This document shows positions 30,530-39,929 of a stretch of DNA of 64,000 nucleotides, piece by piece. The stretch comes from Sphingopyxis soli. Its GTDB lineage: Bacteria > Pseudomonadota > Alphaproteobacteria > Sphingomonadales > Sphingomonadaceae. The notes under the pieces are model-generated. The model searched no databases, was not told the DNA's origin, and saw nothing but the letters and a program-made list of their open reading frames with translations. The stretch lies in assembly GCF_018682675.1 (NCBI RefSeq), contig NZ_JAFMTR010000056.1, positions 1 to 64,000 of the forward strand, in the 5' to 3' direction. How positions within the stretch are numbered: the stretch's first letter is position 1; each line of letters opens with the position of its first letter. The translations under genes were made by a program, and so were the position numbers.

Positions 30530-31242
30530 TATACCCCCACTTTGGTTTCCGAGACCCCAGGCATCGGGGACGATCCCCGAAGGCCAGCACCGTCCCTCGA
30601 CAGCACCCGGTCCCGATTGAACGCGAAGCCGCGCCCGTCAGGCCAAAAGGACTCGACGCCGGAAGCCCAATGGAGTGCGCTTCCAGCGCAAATTCCGACC
30701 CGAACTGCGCGATAATCACAGCAAGTCTGCTGCTTGCTTCCGCGTTCGGGTTACTGTGATTTGCTAAAGTTTGTCAACGTGTTGTTATGTTCTGTAACGA
30801 CCCCGGACAGATTCCGGCCATTGGCGCTTTCAAGCGTGAAAGCGACGGATCGTTATAAGGATTTGATTCTAAAGGGAAAATAAATTGGCTGATACGTGGC
30901 GGCTGAGCGATCAGAGCCGGATGGTCGAAACTATGTTCCATAGTGAAACATTATCGCCGTGAATTGTGCCGCCGCGGACATGAGGTGTAACCCGCCGTTG
31001 TTGCTATATTTTGTAAAGCGCGAAATCCTGTCCGTTTGGCGGAATTCCGCGCAAGATCGATGGGCGACCGGCGCCTTTGGATGCTTTGGCGAGGCGCGCG
31101 AGGGTGGTGGGCTCGTCGTGACGAACCTGGCCGGGCGAAAGGGCGGCGACCCGTTTTGGCGCCGTTGGTACGAGAATCGGGACCAATAGGCGATGCAGCG
31201 ACTACGCCGGTCGCCGGGCTCGTCGACTGCGCCTGCCTTTAC
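30530..31242. other. Long AT-richer intergenic region upstream of the cargo genes
   Basis: About 700 bp without a gene I can support; a short open frame at 30959-31189 has no ribosome site or recognisable product. The part from 30700 to 31020 is distinctly AT-richer than the surroundings. It holds a 20-bp palindrome CGCTTTCA AGCG TGAAAGCG (30825-30844) and probable promoters for the leftward PEP-CTERM genes. Confidence 0.5.
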
Positions 31243-32028
31243 TCAGCTATTGTAATAGCCGTCGTATTTGCCGCCATATCCATAGGGATCGCCATTGCCG
31301 CCGGTGAAGCGATTGAACACGGTCCCCAGCAACGGCGTCGGATGGATCAGTTGCATGGCCCCCTGAAGCTGTTTTTTCGTCGTCACGCCCTGTTCGACGA
31401 CCAGCAGCACCCCGTCGAGCTTCTCTGCGGCGAGAATGGCATCGTCGTTCGCGAACACGGGCGGAAGGTCGAAGATGACGATGGCGTCGTCGCCAAGCGC
31501 GCGGGCGCGCGCCACCAGCTCGTCGAGCCGTTCGCTGACCATCAGTTCGGCCGAATTCACCGGAGCCGCGAGGGTCGGATAGACGACCAGATTGCTCTCG
31601 CCGATGCGCCGTCCGATCTGCCGCAGTTCGATGTCGTCGCCGAGAAGGAATTCGGTGACTCCCTCGGAGACGTCGAGACCGAAGATGCGGGCGATCGTCG
31701 CGCGCCGCAGGTCGAGGTCGACCAGAAAGGTTCGCTTGTTCGGCAACTGCCCGATCGACGCTGCCAGGTTGGAGGCGACGAAAGACTTGCCGGCATGGGG
31801 CGCCGGCGATGTGATGCCGACGAGCCGCCCGCCGCTTTCCGCCAGCTTTTTGATCAATTGGGTCCGGAGCAGGTTGAACGAGCGCGAGCGCGGGTCCTTC
31901 GATTCGAAGCCGACCAGCTTTTCGCTGAGTTCAACGTCGCCGGCATCGGCCACTTCGTCGATCCCCGGAAGACCCGCTATCAGCGGCGTGCCCCCGAGCG
32001 TTTGCGGAATGTTGGGAAAGCTCTTCAT
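31243..32028 (-). CDS. BY-kinase type tyrosine autokinase for polysaccharide export
   Basis: A 261-residue cytoplasmic ATPase of the CpsD/CapB class. Walker A is PAPHAGKSF near residue 76, Walker A' is TFLVDLDLRRA and Walker B is DAIVIFDLPPVFAND. The C-terminal tyrosine cluster (YGYGGKYDGYYNS) is where these kinases phosphorylate themselves. It works with the Wzc-like membrane partner encoded just upstream and probably sets chain length and export. It is the last gene of a four-gene leftward operon. Confidence 0.92.
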   Translation of the reverse strand: MKSFPNIPQTLGGTPLIAGLPGIDEVADAGDVELSEKLVGFESKDPRSRSFNLLRTQLIKKLAESGGRLVGITSPAPHAGKSFVASNLAASIGQLPNKRTFLVDLDLRRATIARIFGLDVSEGVTEFLLGDDIELRQIGRRIGESNLVVYPTLAAPVNSAELMVSERLDELVARARALGDDAIVIFDLPPVFANDDAILAAEKLDGVLLVVEQGVTTKKQLQGAMQLIHPTPLLGTVFNRFTGGNGDPYGYGGKYDGYYNS

Positions 32029-32036
32029 CGGCCGCT

Positions 32037-33503
32037 CTAGTCACCCGAACCTTGCAAGGCGTGCTTGCGGCGTGGAATAAAGGATCGAAGCCGCTGCCAC
32101 CAGCTGGTGGAAGGCTGGTTTGCCGGATCGATCGTCGGAATGGAGACCATGGGCATCGTTCCCGTCACCGCGCGGATGTCAAGGACGTCGCGAATGGGCC
32201 GCAGGTAGAGCTCGACCGCCAGGATAAGAAATAGTCCGAAGCCGACGCCGAAGACCAGTCCGCCGGCGATCAGGAGCGGCCGGTTGGGAGAGTTCGGATC
32301 TTCGGGGACGACCGGCGGATCGATGACCGACAGACGCTCGCCCTTCTGTTCGGTTTCCGCCTTGGCGCTCGCCTGCGCCGAGAGCAGCCGCGTCGATACG
32401 CTCTCATATTGCTTGTTGAGCCCGTCGAGCTTCTGCTGTTGCTGCGCGATCTGTTCCTGGACGAGCGGGCCGCGCGCCTGTGCACTTTGCGCCGCCGACA
32501 GCCGTCCGACCTCCTGAGCCTTCGCCGCCTGAAGCGCTGCGATTTGCGCGTTGTTCGACGCAATCTGCTGGTCGATCATGTCGGGAGGCAGCTTCGCCGC
32601 ATTGCTCGCCGCAAGGATTTTGGCCTGCGCAAGACGCCGCCGGGCGATCGCGACGTCCGGATGGTCGTCGGAATAGCGCGCCTGCGCCGCGGCGAGTTCG
32701 GCTTCGGCGGCCGCGACGATCGGATCGCGGTCGGCGGAACTCTTGCGCGCTTCCTTTTGTGCCGCAAGCTGGGCATTGTCGCGCTGCAACGCGATGATCT
32801 GGGCATCATAGCCGCCGGTGGATCCGCCAAAAATCAGCGCCCCGCTGTTCGACAACGCCAGGCCGTTCTGCGCCTTGACCGTCTCGATTGCGCTTTCGAG
32901 CTCGCTGATCTGGCTTTGCAGCGCCGCGGCCTGGTCGGTCAGAAACTGCACCGTGTTCGCAGCCTGCTCGGATGTCTTCGTCGCGTCGAGCAGCAGCACC
33001 TGCTCGGTCATATCCTGCGCAACGGCCTGTGCCTGTGCGGCCGTCTTGTAATCGAAGCTGAGCGTAAAGGCGATCGTCGACGACTTTCCTCCCGACCGCT
33101 GAAGTTCGGCGGAGACGGCCTCGATCGTCGTAGCCTTTCGCATCTGCTCGATCGTTTCGGAAAGCGATTTGCGCGCTCTCTCGTCGGAATAGAGGCGATA
33201 TTTCTGGATCAGCTCGATCAGGCGCGGCCGGCTCAAAACCTGCTGCCGGATCTTGGCGATCCGCTGGTCGACAATGTCGCCGTCCTGCGTCCCGATGACA
33301 TCCTCGGGAAGTTGTGGTGATTCGACGAGGAGGGTCGCCGTCGACCGATAGACGGTGGGTAGCAGGAAGGCCGCCGCAATCCCGGCGATCAAGCTGAGGA
33401 TAGCCGGAATCAGCAGCCAGCGATAGCGTTCGCGGATGATCGTTGGCAGGTGGGTGAGGATATTGCCGCCCTCGTCCTCCCGCTCGAAGCGATCGTCGCT
33501 CAT
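32037..33503 (-). CDS. Wzz/Wzc-like chain length determinant (GNVR domain)
   Basis: A 488-residue inner-membrane protein with two membrane helices, at about residues 33-52 (WLLIPAILSLIAGIAAAFLL) and 410-430 (LLIAGGLVFGVGFGLFLILA). A large periplasmic coiled-coil region lies between them, with the Wzz domain after helix 1 and a GNVR-type motif before helix 2 (PEDPNSPNRP). It lacks a kinase domain; the separate autokinase next door supplies it. The start overlaps the stop of the beta-barrel gene (ATGA). Confidence 0.93.
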   Translation of the reverse strand: MSDDRFEREDEGGNILTHLPTIIRERYRWLLIPAILSLIAGIAAAFLLPTVYRSTATLLVESPQLPEDVIGTQDGDIVDQRIAKIRQQVLSRPRLIELIQKYRLYSDERARKSLSETIEQMRKATTIEAVSAELQRSGGKSSTIAFTLSFDYKTAAQAQAVAQDMTEQVLLLDATKTSEQAANTVQFLTDQAAALQSQISELESAIETVKAQNGLALSNSGALIFGGSTGGYDAQIIALQRDNAQLAAQKEARKSSADRDPIVAAAEAELAAAQARYSDDHPDVAIARRRLAQAKILAASNAAKLPPDMIDQQIASNNAQIAALQAAKAQEVGRLSAAQSAQARGPLVQEQIAQQQQKLDGLNKQYESVSTRLLSAQASAKAETEQKGERLSVIDPPVVPEDPNSPNRPLLIAGGLVFGVGFGLFLILAVELYLRPIRDVLDIRAVTGTMPMVSIPTIDPANQPSTSWWQRLRSFIPRRKHALQGSGD

Positions 33504-34726
33504 CGCACGCCCCCGAACCGGTAGGAAATGCCGATGACACCCTGAACGTTCGACCGTTTGCTGCCGAAATCGTCGGACGAATCCGAATAGCCCGCGCTGG
33601 CGAAGACATTCAGCTTCTCCGTGAGTTGGCGTTCGTAACGCGCATAGCCCCGGATGCTCTTGAAATCGCCGCCGATACCGGTCAACGGGCTGGACGCGGT
33701 CGCATAGCTGCCGCCGAGCTGGATCGTGTCGCGCTCCGACAGCCGACGCGAATAGGTCGCGCCGATCGAGCTTTGCTCGCGGACGCCGCCGATCGCGGAA
33801 GGCAGGACTTGCCGCGAACCGGTCAAACAGAAATTATCGAGCGTCATCTTGTAGCAAAGGCTCAGATTGCCGGCGAAGGTCGTGGAACTGCTCGTTCCCT
33901 GCGCCAATTTGGTGCGCGTGAAGGAGAGGCCGGCGCTGCCCGATACCTCGAACCGCGGCGCGAGGCGGATGCCGAACGACAGTTGCGGCGAAATCATCTT
34001 CGCGTCGCCGGCGCGGCTGTTCCGGAAATTGCTGATGCTGCCCACCAACACCCCGCCGAGCGTGATATCCTCGTTCAGCCGCCGCGTGTAGGCGATCTGC
34101 TGCGAGGCATAATCGGAATCTTCGAGGTTGTTCGACGAGGGATAGCGCTGCGTCTGCACGAGCGCGGTCCAGCGGATATCGTCGAACTCGCTTGCTATAT
34201 AATGCAACGAGGCTTGCGCCGACGCGGTGTTGCGCCGCTGCCGATCGCCCAGCAAGGTGATGTCGTCGTCGATCGGCGGCGGAAGACCCTCGCCATCTCC
34301 GCCGGCGTCGACCGGGCGGGTGAAGTCGGTCGTCGATATCGTGCTGGCGATCTGGACGCGCGCGGCAACGTCGAGGCGTTCGTTGATCCGATAGGTCGCA
34401 TCGACGCTCGCCGACAGATTTTGCGCCGAATCATAGAGACGGGCATATTCGACATGCTCGACGCGCCCGGAAACACGGATGCTGCTGATTTCGTCGGACC
34501 GCGAAATCGTCGGCGCCAACTCAAGCCTGAACGAGGCGACGTCCCGATCGCCGCCGAACGCCAGGAACGGATTGCTGTCATATCCGGCGGACGCCGAAAC
34601 CACGACCTCGCTGTCAATCTGGGCATGCGCCGGCGTCGCCATCAGGACTGCGATCGCGGCTGTGCAAGCGCCACGGCGCAGCGCAGAGCCAGGAGCGCGA
34701 TGTCGGAACAGAGGCTGTTCGTTCAT
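33500..34726 (-). CDS. Outer-membrane beta-barrel protein of the polysaccharide export operon
   Basis: A 408-residue protein with a signal peptide (ACTAAIAVLMATPAHAQ) and repeated amphipathic strands ending in GISYRFGGVR, a typical barrel terminus. It resembles the putative beta-barrel porin 2 group found in EPS loci. It may form or stabilise the outer-membrane exit, but direct evidence is lacking. Both ends overlap neighbours by 4 bp, so the four export genes are translated as a coupled unit. Confidence 0.82.
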   Translation of the reverse strand: MNEQPLFRHRAPGSALRRGACTAAIAVLMATPAHAQIDSEVVVSASAGYDSNPFLAFGGDRDVASFRLELAPTISRSDEISSIRVSGRVEHVEYARLYDSAQNLSASVDATYRINERLDVAARVQIASTISTTDFTRPVDAGGDGEGLPPPIDDDITLLGDRQRRNTASAQASLHYIASEFDDIRWTALVQTQRYPSSNNLEDSDYASQQIAYTRRLNEDITLGGVLVGSISNFRNSRAGDAKMISPQLSFGIRLAPRFEVSGSAGLSFTRTKLAQGTSSSTTFAGNLSLCYKMTLDNFCLTGSRQVLPSAIGGVREQSSIGATYSRRLSERDTIQLGGSYATASSPLTGIGGDFKSIRGYARYERQLTEKLNVFASAGYSDSSDDFGSKRSNVQGVIGISYRFGGVR

Positions 34727-35364
34727 GGCACGATGACCGTGTCGCCGCTTTCGATGATCGGGATATTCTTCACCGCTTCGCTGCTCACCGACTTGCTGCG
34801 CAGGATCCCGCCGAGCCGCGCCGGGATCGACACCAGCCCGGCGCCCGACTTGCGGACGATGACAATGTTGTCGAGGCTTGCGAATTCGTCCGCGCCGCCG
34901 GCGAAGCTCAAAGCCTCGAGCAGCGTGACATAGCGTCCGGGCGTGAAGATGCCCGGACCTTTGACTTTGCCGATGACCGAAAATTGCAGACCCGACGGGC
35001 TGCGCACCGCAACGGTGACGTCGGGCACCTTGCCGTCGACATATTTATTGGTGAGCGCCGCGGATATGATGCGTTCGATCTCCACCGGGGTCCGGCCCGC
35101 GCCCTGGATCGATCCGACAAGCGGAAAGCTCAGCGACCCGTCCGGCAAAACCTTGACGACGCGCTGCAGCTGATCCTCGCGCCAGACGTTGATTTCCAGC
35201 TCGTCGCCCGGGTTGATGCGGTAAACCGGAAGCGGGGAGGACGCGGGCGAGGCGCCGGGCGCTGGCGCCGACTGGATCGCGACGGGCAGCGATGGCTGCG
35301 CCGCAGCCGTTGTGGCAAAACCGGCCGCCAGGCCTATAAGCAGCACCGCGGTCGCTCTGTTCAC
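34723..35364 (-). CDS. Wza-like polysaccharide export protein
   Basis: A 213-residue periplasmic/outer-membrane export protein. A cleavable-looking signal (TAVLLIGLAAGFATTAAAQ) is followed by the Poly_export domain (YRINPGDELEINVWREDQLQ, VLPDGSLSFPLVGSIQ) and one SLBB domain (FSVIGKVKGPGIFTPGRYVT). It is shorter than E. coli Wza and has no C-terminal membrane helix; the barrel protein downstream may substitute. The start is GTG with GAGGTGAT just upstream. It is the first gene of the export operon. Confidence 0.92.
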   Translation of the reverse strand: MNRATAVLLIGLAAGFATTAAAQPSLPVAIQSAPAPGASPASSPLPVYRINPGDELEINVWREDQLQRVVKVLPDGSLSFPLVGSIQGAGRTPVEIERIISAALTNKYVDGKVPDVTVAVRSPSGLQFSVIGKVKGPGIFTPGRYVTLLEALSFAGGADEFASLDNIVIVRKSGAGLVSIPARLGGILRSKSVSSEAVKNIPIIESGDTVIVP

Positions 35365-35555
35365 GGGATCACCTCTAACGGAAATACACCGCCCTTAAGC
35401 GGTTGGATCGATTGGACCTACTTGCCGGGAAAAGTCAACCGCATTAACCCAACAGCGATATCAATAGCCTATCCAGAAGCGTTCGTAACAGCGACCGGCT
35501 TCATATGTTAACATAAGGCAGCGGCTTGGCACTTCTCCCGACTTTTCGGCTCGCA
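35365..35555. promoter_or_regulatory. Divergent promoter region of the EPS locus
   Basis: This AT-richer gap separates the leftward export operon from the rightward TPR/glycosyltransferase operon. The perfect 12-bp palindrome TATGTTAACATA lies at 35504-35515, about 40 bp before the ATG of the rightward gene. It is a candidate operator; no regulator gene is adjacent. Confidence 0.45.
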
Positions 35556-37142
35556 ATGCGCATGCTGCCGCTCGCCATGTGGCTGACGGTCGCGTCGGGG
35601 TGTGCCGATTCGGCGCAACGTGCGGCCGAAAACGCGGCTAACGCCGAAAGCCAGCTGGCGGCGGGCGACGTCGAGGCGGCGCGCAAATCGATCCGCGAAG
35701 CAATTACCGAGCGCGACGACGTTGCGGCCTATTATATCCTGCTGGGGCGGATCGAATTGCGGGCGCAGCGGCTGACCAGCGCCTTCAATGCCTATTCGAT
35801 GGCGCTCGACCTGCAAGCCGACAATCCGGAGATTCTTCAGGCGATCGCCGAGCTCGGCCTGCAGACGGGACGGGTGCGCGAGGCCGACGACGCCGCCGAC
35901 CGTCTGTTGCTGCTCATGCCCGGCGCTACGCAGGCCATGTTGGTCAAGGGCTTCATCGCGATCGACGATGGGCGCCCGGCCGACGCGCGGAAGATGGCGT
36001 CGGATATTCTCGCACTCAATCCCAGGGATGAAGGGGGTATCATCCTGCTCGCGCGCCTCGATGCGCTGGACGGGAAAACGGACGACGCCCTGAAGGCGGT
36101 CGACGACGCGATCGCCAGCGGCAGTGCGACGCCCGCGCTCAACGTCACCCGGCTCGAGATCTACCGATTGCAGGGTGACGAGAAGCGAATGAAGGCGATC
36201 CTGCCCGACCTATTGAAGGCGATGGACCAGAACGACGATTATGTGCTCGATTATGCCAATCTGCTATACAAGACGGGCGAAATCGCGGCCGCGCGGAGCG
36301 AGGTTGTCAAGGCCATGGGCAGGTCCCCCAATGATCGGGAGTTTCTCGCAAAGCTCGTCCAGCTGTGGCTGGAATATGATCGCCGACCGCTTTCCGACGC
36401 GCAACTCCAATATATTTCGGGGAGCGGAACGCGCGCCCAGCAGGTAATATTGGCGCGCTTCTATCTTGATGCGGGGGAATACGATAAAGCGAAGCGCCTG
36501 ATTTCCGGACTGTTCGACGAGCATGTCCTTGACGGCCAGGCGCTGATGGCCAGGATCATGCTGGCGCAGGGGGACAAGAAAAATGCCTATCAGCTGGCGA
36601 GAAGGGTGCTCGCGGCCGACGCGCGAAACGAGGACGCGCTGCTGGTGAGGGCAGCCCGAAGCCTTGCGGAACGGAACCCCGATCGAGCGATCGAGGACGC
36701 GAACGTCGTTGTTTCGGACTCCCCGGAAAACTACCTTGGCTATGTCGAGCTGGCCCGCGCTTATATCGCCAAGGGGCAGGACATCCGGGCGCGGCAGACC
36801 TTCGAGCGCGGCATGGATTTTCTGCCGCAGAGCTTTCAGCTCGCCGACGCCTATCGGGCGTTTCTGCTCAGCGTCGGCGACCGGCAGCGGGCGGTGACGC
36901 TTGATCAGGATGTCGCGATGGCGAAACCCTCCTCCGTTCGCGCCTGGGCCATCTACTCGCGGACATGTTCGCAATATGGCGACGCGCTATGTGCGGCGAA
37001 GGCCGAGGCCGGTCTCGGGCGCGCCCGAAAATCCTACCTTGTCGACGACCCGCCGGGCACGCCGCGGCGGCGCGGCCTGTTCGCGCGCATCAGCCCCGAA
37101 AAAATCTGCGCGACGACGGGGGGCGTATGCACGGGAAGCTGA
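35556..37142 (+). CDS. Tetratricopeptide repeat lipoprotein of the EPS/exosortase locus
   Basis: A 528-residue protein with a lipobox (MWLTVASGC, Cys near residue 16) and at least ten helical TPR-like repeats (for example AAYYILLGRIELRAQRLTSA and GYVELARAYIAKGQDIRARQ). Related TPR lipoproteins occur in PEP-CTERM/EPS loci and may scaffold the envelope machinery. I use the ATG at 35556; the frame opens at a TTG ten codons earlier. The C-terminal 40 residues are basic and lie over the start of the next gene (16-bp overlap). Confidence 0.82.
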   Translation: MRMLPLAMWLTVASGCADSAQRAAENAANAESQLAAGDVEAARKSIREAITERDDVAAYYILLGRIELRAQRLTSAFNAYSMALDLQADNPEILQAIAELGLQTGRVREADDAADRLLLLMPGATQAMLVKGFIAIDDGRPADARKMASDILALNPRDEGGIILLARLDALDGKTDDALKAVDDAIASGSATPALNVTRLEIYRLQGDEKRMKAILPDLLKAMDQNDDYVLDYANLLYKTGEIAAARSEVVKAMGRSPNDREFLAKLVQLWLEYDRRPLSDAQLQYISGSGTRAQQVILARFYLDAGEYDKAKRLISGLFDEHVLDGQALMARIMLAQGDKKNAYQLARRVLAADARNEDALLVRAARSLAERNPDRAIEDANVVVSDSPENYLGYVELARAYIAKGQDIRARQTFERGMDFLPQSFQLADAYRAFLLSVGDRQRAVTLDQDVAMAKPSSVRAWAIYSRTCSQYGDALCAAKAEAGLGRARKSYLVDDPPGTPRRRGLFARISPEKICATTGGVCTGS

Positions 37143-38578
37143 AGCCAGTCCCGCGGCGTAACAGCGGCCATATCCGCTTCACGTCCAATGTGTTGCGGTC
37201 GCTCGGCGTCGCAAACGATGTGGCCTGCTTCTTCTGCGCCTATCTTTTGACAGTTGTCGTCTATGATCTGACGATCGGCTATTATTACGACGCGCGCCTG
37301 CACAGCACCGGCGCGATCATCATGTGCATCAACTATTTCCTCATCCGCATCTCGCGCGATGGCTACACGGTGTTCCGAGGGCAGGGCGAGGATGTGGGGG
37401 GGAGTGCCATAGCGGACTTCCTGCTCGCGTCGGCGCTTACCAGCCTGGTGATTTTCCAGCTCGAGATGATGCGCGAATTCTCGCGGGGGTTCGCGCTTTA
37501 CTTCATCGGCTTCAGCATGATTGCGCTCTTCGTGAGCCGCATCGTTTTCCGCAAGCTGATCTGGAACCTGATGGAAAAGGGCGTCGTCGGCCAACGGGTC
37601 GCGCTGTACGCGTCGGGCAAGGCGACGATCGACAAGGTGCTGGAACTTCTCGAAATCCAGCGCCTGCCGCATTTGCGGATCATCGGCTACGCCGACGATC
37701 GCAGCCGGACGAAGACCGATGTCGAGGACTTGCCCTATCTCGGCGGTTTCGAAGCGCTTCTCGACCTTGCGCGCGCCGGCGACCTCGATCAGGTCATCCT
37801 CGCATTGCCCGAGATCAAGCAGGACCGGCTCGCCTATATCGCCGAGACGCTGAGCGCCGCGTCGATCGACATCTGCGTTCTGCCGACCGAAGCGCTCGAG
37901 CTCAAGGCGGGATATCGGATCAACTTCCTCGGCTCGATCCCCGTCTTCACGATCTGGCAACAGCCAGTCCGCGACGTCGACGGCATTCTCAAGGAGATCA
38001 TGGACCGCGGCATCGCCTTGATCGCCGTTTTCCTGTTATCGCCGCTCCTGCTGCTCACGGCGCTGGCGATCCGTCTCGAAAGCAAGGGGCCGATCCTGTT
38101 TCGGCAAAAGCGCTTCGGCTTCAACAACAACGAGATTTCGGTGCTGAAATTCCGCTCGATGTATGTCGACCGGCAGGACGTCAGCGGCGCGGCACGGACG
38201 CGGAAGGACGACCCCCGCGTCACCCGGGTCGGGCGGATCATCCGCCGCACCAGCATCGACGAACTGCCCCAGCTCTTCAACGTCCTGCGCGGCGATATGT
38301 CGCTGGTCGGTCCGCGCCCGCACGCAACGATGATGCGCGTCGGCGACAAATATTATTTCGACGCCGTCCGGGGCTATACGGCGCGGCATCGCGTCAAGCC
38401 GGGGATCACCGGCCTGGCGCAGATCCGCGGATTGCGCGGCGAGATCGCGACCACCGATCGGGCGCGGAAGCGTGTCGAATATGATATCTATTATATCGAA
38501 AACTGGTCGCCGCTGCTCGACCTCAGGATCATGATCGAAACCCTGTTCAAGCTGGTCTGGGACAAGAATGCCTACTGA
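37127..38578 (+). CDS. Polyprenyl glycosylphosphotransferase (EPS-initiating sugar transferase)
   Basis: A 483-residue membrane enzyme that moves the first sugar-phosphate from a UDP-sugar to undecaprenyl phosphate. Four or five N-terminal helices and a CoA-binding-like central part (residues 150-270) come first. After a re-entrant helix (IALIAVFLLSPLLLLTALAI), the catalytic domain shows KGPILFRQKRFGFNN, KFRSMYVD, DELPQLFNVLRGDMSLVGPR and GITGLAQI. The ATG at 37127 has GGGGGG upstream and overlaps the TPR gene by 16 bp. The sugar used is unknown. Confidence 0.94.
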   Translation: MHGKLKPVPRRNSGHIRFTSNVLRSLGVANDVACFFCAYLLTVVVYDLTIGYYYDARLHSTGAIIMCINYFLIRISRDGYTVFRGQGEDVGGSAIADFLLASALTSLVIFQLEMMREFSRGFALYFIGFSMIALFVSRIVFRKLIWNLMEKGVVGQRVALYASGKATIDKVLELLEIQRLPHLRIIGYADDRSRTKTDVEDLPYLGGFEALLDLARAGDLDQVILALPEIKQDRLAYIAETLSAASIDICVLPTEALELKAGYRINFLGSIPVFTIWQQPVRDVDGILKEIMDRGIALIAVFLLSPLLLLTALAIRLESKGPILFRQKRFGFNNNEISVLKFRSMYVDRQDVSGAARTRKDDPRVTRVGRIIRRTSIDELPQLFNVLRGDMSLVGPRPHATMMRVGDKYYFDAVRGYTARHRVKPGITGLAQIRGLRGEIATTDRARKRVEYDIYYIENWSPLLDLRIMIETLFKLVWDKNAY

Positions 38579-39326
38579 CGCGGGCGGCGTTCGGTTTCTC
38601 GGTATCGAATTTACCGGATCGTCGTATGAACAGGTCGCGCGCGAGCTTGTCGAGCTCGCGGGCCGCAATCGCTTCTCCTATGTCGTCACGCCCAATGTCG
38701 ATCATGTCCTGCTGCTAAATCCCAGGCAGCGAAGCGCGACGACCGGGCGGTTGCAGGCGGCCTATGACGAGGCGGCGATGCGCCTGTGCGACAGCCGCAT
38801 TCTGCAGCTTCTGGCGCGCTTCCGCGGGATCGGGCTCGATGTCGTGACGGGCAGCGACCTCACGGCCTATCTGTTTCGCAACCGATGGTTCGCCGGTCGA
38901 AAGGTGGCTCTGGTCGGCGGCGACGAGGCGATGATCGCAGAACTTGGTGCGCGCTTTGCCGACCTTGAGATCGTCCAGCATCTTCCGCCGATGGGTGTGC
39001 TCCGCAACGAAGGGGCCATCGACGCGATCGTCGATTTCGTAGCGCGCGAACGCGCCGATTTCACGCTTTTCGCGATCGGCGCACCGCAAAGCGAGATTGT
39101 CGCTGCGAAATGCAAGGCCGACCGGCGTTGCCGGGGTGTCGGACTGTGCATCGGCGCCTCGATCGAATTCCTCGTCGACCGCAAACGGCGGGCGCCGATC
39201 TGGATGCAGCGCCTCCATCTTGAATGGGCGTTCCGCCTGCTCAGCGAGCCTCGGCGGCTGTGGAGGCGTTACCTGGTCACCGGCCCGCGCATTTTCGCCT
39301 TGGCGTGGCGCGAGCGCAGGCATTAG
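38568..39326 (+). CDS. WecG/TagA/CpsF family glycosyltransferase
   Basis: A 252-residue GT26 enzyme that adds the second sugar to the lipid-linked EPS primer. The family signatures are FSYVVTPNVDHVLLLN near the N-terminus, GIGLDVVTGSDLTAYLF, and FAIGAPQSEIVAAKC followed by GLCIGASIEFL. The C-terminus, rich in Arg and Trp, suits membrane association. The start overlaps the priming transferase by 11 bp. Confidence 0.93.
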   Translation: MPTDAGGVRFLGIEFTGSSYEQVARELVELAGRNRFSYVVTPNVDHVLLLNPRQRSATTGRLQAAYDEAAMRLCDSRILQLLARFRGIGLDVVTGSDLTAYLFRNRWFAGRKVALVGGDEAMIAELGARFADLEIVQHLPPMGVLRNEGAIDAIVDFVARERADFTLFAIGAPQSEIVAAKCKADRRCRGVGLCIGASIEFLVDRKRRAPIWMQRLHLEWAFRLLSEPRRLWRRYLVTGPRIFALAWRERRH

Positions 39327-39374
39327 ACCCCGATGGCGCCGACGGGCGGCAATTCGAAGGAACAGCGATATCCC

Positions 39375-39899
39375 ATGGCGATCCTTGATCCCGAGGCCCG
39401 GCCGGCCATATCAGCGTCCGATCCCGACTGGTCGCGCGAGCGCAAGGCGGCGGGCGCATGGGATCCGTCCCGGGCATTGCTGGCCAGCATCCGGCGCTAT
39501 CAGAACGCACGGGGTATCCTGGCGCCTTTCGCACGCAAGCTGGCGGTCCTGCGGCATCGCTTCTGGTCGGCCGTGACCGGCGCCGACATCCCGATCAACA
39601 GCCGGATCGGCGGCTGTCTGCTGATCCCGCATCCCAACGGCATCGTCTTCCACCCCGGAGCCGAGATCGGGTGCAATTGCCTGATCTTTCAGCAGGTGAC
39701 GGTCGGGGCGAACGACCGCGGTATTCCGACGATCGGCGGCCACGTCGACATCGGCGCGGGCGCGAAGATCATCGGGCCGGTCACGATCGGCGACCATGCG
39801 CGCATCGGGGCGAATGCGGTGGTGCTGAAGGATGTCCCCGCTTATGGCGTCGTGGTCGGGAATCCGGGTCGGCTCTTGTCCCAGAACGGCGCAAGCTGA
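39375..39899 (+). CDS. Serine acetyltransferase-like hexapeptide transferase
   Basis: A 174-residue left-handed beta-helix acetyltransferase. It resembles the C-terminal half of serine acetyltransferase (GGCLLIPHPNGIVFHPGAEI, DIGAGAKIIGPVTIG, ARIGANAVVLKDVPAYGVVV) but lacks the long N-terminal domain of CysE. In EPS loci such proteins probably transfer acetyl groups to sugars rather than make O-acetylserine; this is inference. I prefer the ATG at 39375, preceded by AAGGAA; an ATG at 39333 lacks a ribosome site. Confidence 0.87.
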   Translation: MAILDPEARPAISASDPDWSRERKAAGAWDPSRALLASIRRYQNARGILAPFARKLAVLRHRFWSAVTGADIPINSRIGGCLLIPHPNGIVFHPGAEIGCNCLIFQQVTVGANDRGIPTIGGHVDIGAGAKIIGPVTIGDHARIGANAVVLKDVPAYGVVVGNPGRLLSQNGAS

Positions 39900-39929
39900 C
39901 GCCCGGCGGCGGATCGCGGGGCCGCGGCT

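Noticed and set aside
30959-31189. 76-residue plus-strand open frame upstream of the tyrosine kinase gene
   Set aside because: No ribosome site, no domain, and it lies in an AT-rich regulatory-looking gap.
33500-34726. Beta-barrel protein as a PEP-CTERM cargo
   Set aside because: It has no PEP motif or C-terminal helix; the end is a normal barrel strand.
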